Origin: Gonatopus flavifemur
Lineage: Eukaryota > Arthropoda > Insecta > Hymenoptera > Dryinidae
Length of the DNA: 64,000 nt
Assembly (NCBI GenBank): GCA_018340375.1
Contig: JAFFJZ010000012.1
Location: 496,001 to 560,000 of the forward strand
Reading direction: 5' to 3'
Shown one piece after another: positions 10,770 to 22,700 of the stretch. Every line of letters starts with the position of its first letter. The stretch's first letter is position 1. The notes below the pieces were generated by a model, which saw only the letters and a list, made by a program, of their open reading frames with translations, searched no databases and had not been told where the DNA came from. The position numbers were made by a program, and so were the translations under genes.

Positions 10770-13700
10770 GTGAGTAAGGTAAGAGACCCTATACCCGATC
10801 AGTGAACGTATACTCAATCAAATCTTATATTCTAGGTTTTTGTGGTTTAGTTGTGCAAAAACTCTTCTAGCAAAACATTTTCTGTAATTGATGGATCGAA
10901 AATTAACTTTTTCATTTGAAACTCCTAGCTAAATTACTTCGTAAATTCATGTAATAATGGAAATGATCGGGTTCTAGTCCCTGATCGGGAATAGGGTCTC
11001 TTACCTTATATGATGAGAGATGATGCAGGAAAAATACCGAAAATGACGGAGATGAGATGAAAATGGAAATTTTTTTTTGTGTAGTGCATCAAAGAGACCA
11101 ATTTCTTGATCTGAAAGTGGACCCATGCGCAGACTTTTACGGATACGCTTGCGGTCGAGCATCGAATTTCGATTATCCTTCAACTCTCATGAAAAAGCCA
11201 GAATGGGAAAAATTGATGAAGAAGGAACTGAGAGGTGAATTTATATAAAAACCAGAGGACTCCACCCCCCTGACTGCTTCGCTTCGCTTAGCAGTTCGAC
11301 CCCCTTCAAATTCATTTGAAGGTCATTTTGAATGAATCATAGCCCACAGATGCTCCCTTTGCTCGCATCTTGAACGATTCAGATATCCGGGGATGTATGA
11401 GAAGGCACTCATCGGTTTTTCATTCCACTGAAAAAGTTTTCAAGTTGAATATTCGGAAAGCCTGAAACTGATTGGCTAGCATTCTTTTTACTATCTTCAA
11501 ATGATTTAGAAACATGTTTCTAAACAACTGAAGGATTCGGACAAGTGTCTTGGTAAAAATCGAGCCTGGAAGCGCGATGAATAGGAAAAGGGAGAGTCAT
11601 TTAAATATGAGTGTTATCTAAGCGTACAGAAGAGTCGTTTTGGGTAGTTCTCTACCCGGGAAAAAAATTCCATATTTGGACCCATATATGCAAGTCAGAG
11701 TATTCCCTGAGGTAACCTGTTTTTACAGAAAAAAATTATAAAGAAATAGAAGGACTTGTCCGACTACAATAAAAATTTAATGGTCCTCGGGGGAGGGTTT
11801 GAAGAAGGTCCTCTATCTATTTCATCCGATTTGGTCCACTCGGTCCAGAAATAACCCGAATACAGAATAACAGAAAGACACAGACGACCCCACCGATTAT
11901 CAATCAGTATTGCATGAAATGAAAAACTGTCCAACTCCCAATTGGATTACTCAAATATTTTAGAAGATACGGTCAAAGGGTACGACAGCGGATGCAATAG
12001 GTGTTCCGTGCTTGGTATAACACAAATACCGACGAGTGCCTAATGAGATCCAAGAATTTTAATTTGTATATGCTCGTTCTGTCGGTCTTTTAGGTCTCAT
12101 AGAGGAACCGTTCAGTGCCCAAGACAAACCGGCGGTATCAATGGTTAAAACGCAATATCGTGTATGCATGAATAATGGTAAGAAAACGTGGCAAATAAAC
12201 TATAACTCCTGGGATCATTTTCTGATCGAAATACGAACGAACATTAAAAACATCAGGAAATGAAGATCGGATGAGACGGTATTACGCAGTTTTATATCCC
12301 ATAATGAGGAATTTTTGTATTTTCGTGACGAAACAATAGTATCACGGGACTTGGACGGTGTTGCACCATTGATACACATTTTGGAAGAGTATAAGGATAA
12401 ATGGCCAATGCTGATGGACGATTTCAAATGGAATCCAGGGAACTTCAGTTTACTGAAATCACAAAAATATCATCCATCGCTGTTCTCGATACGCGTCAAG
12501 AATTCTAGAATCCTTGTAAGCAAATCATGGATGAGATATGCGTTCTATAACACATCGAAATTAATTGTGGTTCCTCTCTTATTTGAATCCTCAGATCGAT
12601 CGATACGACGTTTCCGCGTACGGTAGATATCTATCAAATTTAAAATTCGCCCGCAAATTGAAAGATCCACGTATGTATAAAACAACGATAAGCACGATGT
12701 TAATGACGGCAGGATTGAAATCTGAAGCGCAGTCCGAGGTTTTTGATATGGATTTAACGCAAGTCATGAATTTCCGAGAAGATTTACATAAAGTGAGTTG
12801 TTCCGCTGATTCGGTTCCGAACAATTTTGAATAAGAACAATGAAAACGGAATTCCAAGAGATACAGATTTCATTTTTATACATGTATTTTTTCTTATAAA
12901 CAACTGAAGGAAGTTTGAATTTCGATGAAATCAGTTCAATGCTCCACAAACTTTCTAAACTTGAAAAACCGATTGTACATCCACTAATAGAAAATTGTGT
13001 CATCGTTCAAGATTGCTGCCTTTCAAAGCCCAAAACACGCGAATGAGATCCAGTACGTTGAAATGACCGTGAAAGAATTGCAGAATTTATTCACAGACGA
13101 TCACTCGGGAACATTCGTGGTAGATATTGATTTTTATGTTAACCACCTTCCCAATGTTTTACATGATTCTTCGCGAATACCATGATCATCATTTCAGAGT
13201 GAACAGTTTGAGTGGTTGCCGTTTCTGCGTTACTTATTCGAGGAGGTTTCAAATTTCTTTATCAACGGCTTGAACAGGGTTTACGTGGAAGAACATTATA
13301 TAAAAAACTTGGTCGATTTGATGAAAGAATATGACGCAAGAACTTTAGGTGAGGAAATTCGCACACTGTTAGAAAAATTCTTCAATTCACTAGAAATGTG
13401 CTTGTGGAATTCAATATTTCTACATTGAATTTAATATGCATTAAGAAAGTTTAGAATCTCTCATTGAAATGTGAGAAATTAATTATTCAATTTACAAGTA
13501 TCATCTTATTGAAATTGAAACGAAAATTCTTAAAATTGAGAAACATGTCACTGAAATTAATGTGATATTACGAGATTTAATACATTGTGTTATGTGAGAA
13601 GTTTCATGATAATAAATTTATGAAACTTGAGGTAGATTTCTTACAATTTATCTTATTTCATTGGATGCTTTCTGAATTGGGAGGATCGGAAATTCAACAA

Positions 13701-16700
13701 CTCCCACCAGGGAGGAATATTGATAAACAAACCGTCCCTAGTAGAAATGCTGTAGTCATTGACAAGACTAGACTACACTGAGAAAACAGATATCCTGAAA
13801 ATTACCATAATTTATGGATTTTCAGCGCTGGTCTGACCCGAGTCGGAATATTTACTTGCACGAATATCTAAAAGTACCATAATTTCTTGGACTTTTCAGA
13901 ATGAGTATGGTACCTTCCTTATAAAAGTCGCAGATATTATGGTACTTTTAGAGGTTTGTTCAGGTAAATATTGAGACTCGGGTCAGACCAGCGCTAAAAA
14001 TCCATAAATTATGGTACTTTTTAAGATACCTTTTTCTCCGTGTAGTAACGCTCAACACTAGCCAAAAACTAGACGCTTGCGAGTACCTCACCAGAGAAGT
14101 CTACGAGGCACTTGCAAGCGTCTAGTTCTTGGCTAGTTGAACGTTACAAAACTCGTCGATGACTAGAGTACTTCTACTTGTGGTAGTGTGCTACACGGAG
14201 AAAAATAGAACTCAGAAATATAATAATTTTTACAAAAATCTTCTTCTTAGTTTTCTAATGGACTAGAAACGATGAGGCTTGGAAGATGAAGTTGTAATCC
14301 AAAATGTAAAACATTATGAATAAGAAGTGAATAATAAGTAACAGATACGATTGAGATTCAATATGCCGATCAGCCAAATCTCACTTTGCGCTTTGTAAAA
14401 TTCAACGTTCAGCATTTGAAATTTCAATGGTACCTGTCACTTCTTTTCTTACGGTATTTGTAATCGTCTTTTTTTCATTAAAAAACTCATTCTCTAAGCC
14501 TTATCGTTTAAAAAAACTAAGAAAAAGTCTTGGATTTTTATGAAAATTATTATATCTTCGAGTTTCAATTTTCCCGTATATAATAACTGGCCCGATTCAG
14601 ATTTTCAACATCGCAGAGCGGACCTTGGTGTCGAATTTGATATCATTCTTGATGCAAGATTTTGTATTATTTTACACAGTATGAAAAATACCGAAGGGCT
14701 GTAATAATTTCAATTTCTGTGATGTTTTTCTTTCGCTTTGCAGCCAATCATATGGCTCTTCACTTCTTCGAAACGTACGCAGGGGAGACGACTATGAAGA
14801 TGAAGGAAATATCGAAAGCCGTAGCTAACGCCGCATACGGAGCTTCAGAATCGGAAGAGTATATCAAACGATATTCAAATCTTTATCGCCCACAGACCAT
14901 CGATCGTTTCAGTCAAAATTTGATATGAAGCTTCACTCATCAATCTTTAAGTGATAAATGAAGCACTTTTGTCTAACGTCAGAAAGATATCTCCCATGTG
15001 AGCATAGACATTGGTCCAAGTTGGATTCGATCGAGGCTCGAATATGAAACTGGTCCTCTGTTGATGTTCACATGGAATTGGACGAGAAGGGGCAAAATAG
15101 CCAACAATATGATGTTCAGTGGGCAATGGAAATATAGGGTTATGTTTGATTATTTCAATTCTACAAAGATTCTACTGTTTTATATTTCACAGAGTGAACT
15201 CGTGTTTCAATCAGCGTCATATATTACAAGTTGCGAACTACTTGTATCTGGAAAAATGGTTTCCCCAGCATGTTAGAGAGGAGGTAATGCAAAGTCTCTC
15301 GATCCAAACATAAATCTTAGTTCTTGATTGTAAAGTTGTTTTCCGTTCAAAGGCTCAACGGATGATGTTCAATATAAAAGCAGCTTTAATCAATCAAATT
15401 AAAAATTCACCAATTTTTTTTGACGAGTCGCAAAAGAAGACAGTTGAAGGTGAAGTTCATCAGATAACGATGATTATCGGTAGCCAATGGAAGTATTCAG
15501 AATACTCTGTTCTTGATCCTCTTTATCAGGTAAGAGACGGTGAAATGCAGATGTTGGAATGGAAACACTGAATTTCATCGCGTGATCAATTTGATATCAT
15601 TTCCAGTACGAATTGTCTTCAAATCATCTTCAATGTCTTATCCATGCCCAACGCGGATTCAAGCGATACGAATATTCTACTATCGTCATGACAAAAAAAC
15701 CAATTATCGAGTAAGTTGGGTCTTATCCTAACTTCTCATGAATAACCCGACTGTGATTCCGGGTCTATTGGGGTTTCGTTTGGGATTTCAATTGATATTT
15801 GGTATAAAAACCCCGATAGATTTCAGATTGAACAGGATGAAGAATCGCCGCAAACTTTCATAAACATCTCAATATAATCTAGATACAGTCCCGAATGTGA
15901 TTATCCTTATATAATTATACGTAAACAAAGTTCTAGCTCGATTCCCGTGCTCCAGAGCGACCCGATCATTTCCATTCAGGATGCCGCAATAGGTGAGTCA
16001 ATTCGGCTTCGCAAAAGATTCTCTGAATTGGAATTGAATGCGATTTATTTTTCTAATATACAATTTCAAATTGCAGAGTTGCCGATGGGATATTTGCATC
16101 GAGCGAGTCTCTCTCCAACTTTACCTAAGTGATTATTATTTATTCACCTTATTCATTCCAATACATCATAAAATTCACGAATTAAAGTAACCTGAATACT
16201 GAGCAGGATTTCCAAATTTAGGAAGAATTAATGTCTGTTTATCGATATATTCATTCACCTGAGAAATTCCACTAGGATATCCTGCTGCAGTTCTAATAGA
16301 ACACTGGAAATCCCTTCACTCAATTTATTGAGGAACGTTCTAGTAAGATTTCAGGAATGAATTAAGCTGAAACTGGCAGCTGTAGAGCTAGCAGCCGGTT
16401 ATCTTAACGTTTGTTATGCACGGAAAAAAATCTCATGTAAATCCTGCATTGGTCGTTGTTATAATTTTACATAACTGTTGACATGAATGCGATTGGAGTG
16501 GAATGTACATTGGAATCACTGTTATAATTTACATTGTTACTAAAAAAAAATCAGAGTAGTGTCATTGTGAAAGTAACTTTGATAACAATGGGAAATCCAA
16601 CAGGACTGTGCAGTAGGACTTCACTTTTTATATAATTTCTACATATACACTTTTTTCCGTGAAGACTTGAGGATTTGAAACCTTTACTGGGATAGTAATC

Positions 16701-19700
16701 AACCGATTTTTGAGACGAACAAAGCTCCAACAACGTTTAATCGAAAGTTGCAAGAATCAATTGCTCGCTTCACGGCTGCTAATTTCAGCTTCATCAAAAA
16801 TCAATCGAAAGGATATTCTCTTGGTAAAAGACCTGTAGACCTGTCCCAGTAGAGCTGTGCCATCTCTCAGCGAAATTGTCAGGGAGATCAAGCGATACAC
16901 TTGTGAAAAGTGTTTCTTAAGTTGGGTGCGTCGTAATTTGGAAAATTATTGACTAATATCCAGCCTCTTCCATTGTGTCGGCGATTGTTTTTTTTGTGTC
17001 TGTTTACCTTACCTTAAACTCAAAATAGGCATCCTTAGGCTGCTTTTTAAATCCAGTCATGATATAATCTGAATTCAAAACTTCCTTCTGACAGTCTAGT
17101 ACAATAGTACAATTACCCATAGATATCGTGACTATTCTCATCTAGCCTAAACTCTTTCTAGAATTAGAATTCATGTATGAAAATATTTGGAATTTTTGCA
17201 GGATGTATTCCTACGCGACTTTGGGTCAAGAAATCAGTTTCTTCTTGAACAAGATGGTTATCAGCAGAGGTGAGAGGAAAAATGTGAAAAATATTGTTCC
17301 CTCGGACCATCATTTCAAAAGCGAGATCTCGTGCTTTTGGACATCGGCGTTTTACGATCCGGGTTATTGGAGACAAACGAACGAAAAAACTGAAAATGAT
17401 ATTTATTTTTCAGGTTTTGGATTCTGCAAATCCGATCCAATGGAAGGATGGTATCAGTACATGCCTACTGCAGAATTTCAAAAAAGGATAAATTGTTTCA
17501 GAACTCAATATGGATTGGATTACGAAAAGGAATCATCCTATAGCGCACCCTTGTCGCAAGTGAGTGTGAGCAAGTCCAACTCTATGTCGTGTTCATGAGG
17601 AGACGTCCCATGTGGAAACAATGTCCAAAAATGTATACAATTGTCAACAGTTTTGGACATTTCTTCCACATGAGGTGTGTCTCTGTGCAGATGGAAAGTT
17701 TTCCTCTCCTCCTGATTCGTCATTTGAATCAATGAGAACACGTGACTGATTGATTCTGTTAGCTCTAGAAGTTTTTTGATAACTGTGATAACATTTAATG
17801 CAAATTCGAAATGAATGATAATAAATTAAATACTTGAGGCCACTCGCTGCCAAGAAGTTGGAATTCCATAATGATTTCAGAAAGCTAAAAAATCAAATTG
17901 TAGAATGTGTCGATATCGTGGAGGTTAACCCATGAATTCCGGGAAATGCAGGATTTCAACTGTAATTTTAAACGTTGCAAATGATACATAAATCATTAAA
18001 AACTCATGGCAAAAATACCTTACCTACTATTTTCGAGGTTGCTCTCTCGATTGCTGAGGTCAAAATTGCATTCATATGACGCTGGAATACCGATATCGCC
18101 GATTTAAAATCAAAAGTCGACAAAAAATTGGAGGACATTCGACTTTGTGATTTGTTTACGGGATGAAAATGCATTCAAAGTTATTCAAAACATCAACCAA
18201 GGGTGCACAAAATATCTCAACTTTACGATAGAATTTTTTCCCAGACTTGAAGAAGACCTAACCTCTATCAATTCACCATATATCCACCAAAATAACTGGC
18301 AATTCTGAGAATCTAGAGGAAATAGATAGAACATATAATTTCATCCGTTCAATATTCTTCAAGAGGAGTACCCGGGTGTTTTTGAGGTTGCCGCCTACGA
18401 ATCCATCATCGGATTTTCAAAAATCAAAATGTCGCATCCAACATGGCGGACAAAAGGTAAAAAAAGCCTCGAAAATGGATGAAACTCGGTATGCTGAGGT
18501 TTTTGAGGTTCATGATTACGAATCCATCATCAGACTTTCAAAATTCAAGATGGCGGACCCAAGATGGTGGATGAAAAGTCAAAAAAAGCCTCGAAGATGG
18601 ATTGAAATCGATCCACCGAGGTTTTTGAGGTCGCTGATTACGAATTCAGCATCAGATTTTCAAAATTCAAGATGTCGGATCCAATATGGCATACCGAAAT
18701 TTATGACATCACTCAAAATCATGCAATCACGTTTAGACGTAAAGTTTGTGCAAGAAAATTGGTTGTTTCCGTCCGTTAATTGTTCCACATGCACGTTTCC
18801 CAATTCAAACTACGTAGCAAGTTTATATTCTTATATGTTTCCCAATAACTCAGTTCTTCATGCGATTACCTTCGTCTTCATTTTCTCCTATTTACTTGAT
18901 GATAATGTCAAATTCATTTACCCTAATAATAACTGATATTCACTTCAAATATTTTCATCATGCGTTACCAGTCTAATTACACTTTAGTATACTAATATTT
19001 TCTAAATCATTGAACCCAAAGTTCAGACATACTATTCTTTATCCTATACAATTATATGTTTTTCTTTGATATTCGAATATTTTTCCTCACCTGCCGAGTG
19101 TCATTGACTGATTGTTCAATTAATGTCGATATGAAACCTTGGCGCGGCCGATGACATGAGTTTTGAGCCTTAATTGTATTCAAACGACTTTGTTGAATGC
19201 ATGCGAACAGAAAGTTATATACTAAAATCTTTATCGGCCGCACCAAGGTTCCGTATCGACATTAATTGAAAAATCAGGAACAACCAACACGTCTGGTTTG
19301 GATATTCGATACAATATTGCTTTTTAATGATCATGAATTACTTTGAATACATTTTGAACAAACTGAAGTGACAATATACCAGAAATGGTTTACATCTCCC
19401 GAAACACAGTTTTATTGAGGTGATATCATTGTAATAAAACTTCCTTACCGCTATTACATCACAAAGTTATGTTTTAATTGCATTGAATCGATATAACATG
19501 TGTGATTGTTATGTAACAGTGATGTTGAGGTTACAAAAGAACCACTGTTGTATGACCACCACAAGCTGGCATGTGCAATTACTCGGTTGCCACCTCGTTG
19601 TATCAACAACCTGTTCTATATAACGGCAACAATCATTGTTAAGTGTGATACCATTTGAATACCCAAATGTACTTGGCAGCTCATATTGATTTCACATCTT

Positions 19701-22700
19701 TTTTTCAGATGAGATATATCCTATTGTGTTTCATCAAGATTTTGAATGTAGTACAATTTTCTTTTAGAATATATTTTTAGATTTTGTTTTTTTTTGTAAG
19801 TTTTGGAGGAATTTTCATGTACTTGGCGTCGTTTTCTCACTTTTTTGGAGTGTTTGTTATTGGGATTTCACTTCTTTTTCTGAAAATGCCTGTAATTGAA
19901 AACACAGGAATTCAACAGTCTGGGAATTCTGTGCATCTCATTGGTCATTCTATTCAACCCGAGTCTGTAGTTGATCAGTTCCGTCAGAACTTCCAGACTG
20001 CGGTCACCCTGAAACGAATAATAAAAATTGAATATTCGTGTGGAGTTTAATGGCAATGATAGCAATAAAAGAAATATTTCAAAAAAATAAAGTACAGTAG
20101 AACAAAAATTTTATAGGTTCTGAAATTCATGTCGATGTGAAACACTTGACGTGGCCCATGGAGAGTTTTCAGCTTTCATTATCAAACAGGAACTTGAATC
20201 ATAAAATGTTCATTGGCCACGCCAAGTGTTTCACATCGACATGAATTTCAAAACCTATAAAATTTTTGTTCTACTCCATTTTATTTTTTTGAAATACATT
20301 TTTTTCAACTTTCCGCTGTTGCAGGATAAATCTCATTGTTATATCTATATACGGGCAGAACGATACGCTTGTTTTATTTATTTTTTTCATACAATAATGT
20401 TTTTTTGAAAATCATAAATTATCTTGGATACAGTTTAAACAAACTGAAGTTACAATATACCAAAAATCTTTCACATATCCTTTGGATAACCAATGTACTT
20501 AGTCGCTCATATTGATTTCATATCTTTTTTTTTCAAACAGAGCATGTCCTTTTATATCCCCTCGAAATTCTGAATGGAGTGAAATTTTCCTTTAGAATGT
20601 GTTCTGAGATTTTTTTTTGAAATTGAAACGATAATACAATGGGTGGAATTGAATTTCAAATATGAAAAATAATATTCACCTCTTCATTTTTACCAAGTGC
20701 GGAATTTTTAATGAATTCAAGAAGAAGAGACCACGCTCTTGGAAAATCTCCGAGCATATTTAATTCAAAGTAATTTCTAAAGGTTTAGAGAGTCATGAAA
20801 ACTGTTCAGAGACTTTGTGCGAATCCACACAGTAGTTTTTCAATCAACTGACCAGTATGAATGCAGTAAATCATGAAATATTTTTATTCAGAAACTTTGT
20901 ACGAATTCATACAGTAGTTTTCAAATCAACTGACCAGTATGAAATGGCTAGCGTTCAGGTGCTACACTGTAGAAAATCTTTCTTGTGAAGAACTCATATC
21001 TGAATTGGAAGATCACAGTTCCTTTGTTGAAGTACTACGTTGAGCATAGAGAAAATCAATTTTTATCGTAAAACCCTGGCGAAAGAATTTCTCATAATTT
21101 CTCATATTTTTTTCCATAATTTCCTCATGAAATTCCATAATTTCTCAAGGATTTGGAACATCATTATGAGATATAATTTTCTCATAATTTTCCATAATTT
21201 TCTCATAAAATTTTCATATTTTCTCATAATTTTTGCATAAAATTCCATAATTTTTGAAGGAGTTTGAACACTCTTATGAGAAATGCTTTTCTCATAATCC
21301 TCATACTATTTGATAATTTCTCATCGTTTTTCATTAATTCTCATAAATTTTGAATAAAATCTCGCCATTTTTCAAGAAAAGAGGTGCTGTTATAAAATAA
21401 AAACAATTCCCTTCCAAAATTTCCAAATTTTTTATAATCTCTCTAAAACATTATATGTCCATAAAGTCACATAAGATTTATCATTCATTTTTTTGATAAG
21501 ACGCTATGGAACCTTCCGAAGTAGCTAAACCAAGTGATCCGGATCACTTTTCAACCAATCAAAAAGCTTGAAAATTGATCCGGATCACTTGGATCAGTTA
21601 CTTCAGCAGGCCTTTATGTTTCATATGTGTTGATATTTCATATTATCCTTCTCGTCTTTACGGATGCGAGAAGAAACTGTATGAAATTTTGAAGAAATTA
21701 AGACATGTATGCAATTTTTTTGAGAAATTAGAAAATTATATGATGATACACTTTTATTTATGAATAATTGTAACTTTTTTGGTCAGAAATTATGAGTTTT
21801 TATGAAAAATTATGACTTCTCATGAAGAACCATATCTCATAGTCATCATTATATTTATGAAAAATTTTATGTAATTTTATGAGAAATTATGAAAATATAT
21901 GAAATAATATGATTTCATTTATGAGAAATTATGACTTATGAGAAAACATTTCTCATACCAAATGTTCCAATTCCTTGAGAAATTATGAAAATTTATGACA
22001 TTTATGAAAATATATGAGAAATTATAAGAAATATGAAAAAATACTGAAACATATGAGAAATTATGTAAAACTTTGGCGCTAGGGAAGGCTTACGCTCAAC
22101 GAACAAGAAATAAATTTTTTTAGAAAAGTCCTACACTCAGCGTAGTAATATTACACAAGTTTGGAAATTGTTCACGCTCTGTGTAGGTTATAAAGTTTTC
22201 ACACTGAGCATTGGCAATTTACAAACTTTTGTGATATGACTTTCCAAAAAGTCTGAGTGCAGGACTCATCCAAAAAAAATGTATTTCTTCTATGTTGAGC
22301 ATAAGACTTCTACAATAAAAATTTATCTGTTCTATGCTGAACGTACACTGAGAAAAAGGTTTCCTTCTGACAAATCAACGCATTTGGTTGAGCATTTTCA
22401 AGAAGTATCCCTTCATACAAATAAGACATATTGATTATAACCAAACATTGTGTTGAGTCAAGAAATTCATATTTATTAACTATAAGCAAATCATTCATTT
22501 GATTCAAAGTGATTGGAGTTAATGTAAATGAATATGAATTCTTGTCAAATTCAGATCTATCGAATCATAGTCGGTATGAAGTTGACTCAAAGAAATATGT
22601 GGTGTATTCAACAACTATGCGATAAAATGAATATTAGTAAATATTTCTTTGCTCGTATCCAAATATACGATTTATTTACTGTAAACAAATCTCATTTGAG

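Larger units (their letters stand above)
203..15635 (+). repeat. Segmental duplication, copy A
   Basis: This stretch aligns collinearly with 40715-64000. The match begins at TACTAATATTGAATTG (203 and 40715) and reaches the window end (15635 corresponds to 64000). Exons differ at scattered sites and introns differ mainly by whole insertions. Insertions present only here are 776-4014, 8438-8662, 9135-9355 and 13776-14042. The unit includes about 10 kb of sequence upstream of the M13-like gene, so 5' regulatory DNA was probably duplicated with it. Confidence 0.95.

Noticed and set aside
12290..12339. An earlier acceptor (ACGCAG at 12284-12289) for exon 4
   Set aside because: It breaks phase with exon 3 and would add about 17 residues where the family has a short spacer.
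15119..15180. A small exon around GGGCAATGGAAATATAGG supplying the missing RWxxC segment
   Set aside because: It has no cysteine in the needed place, and the would-be donor GT is absent in copy B (AAGATTATG).
17173..17598. A 141-codon ORF that reads straight through exons 14 and 15
   Set aside because: The 50-odd residues between the two M13 blocks match nothing in the family, and consensus splice sites in matching phase (AGAG^GTGAGA and TTTTCAG^GT) remove them.
18376..18936. A 186-codon ORF
   Set aside because: It is translated from the tandem ~120-bp repeat of the piggyBac end. The repeated peptide has no domain, and the rest is low complexity.
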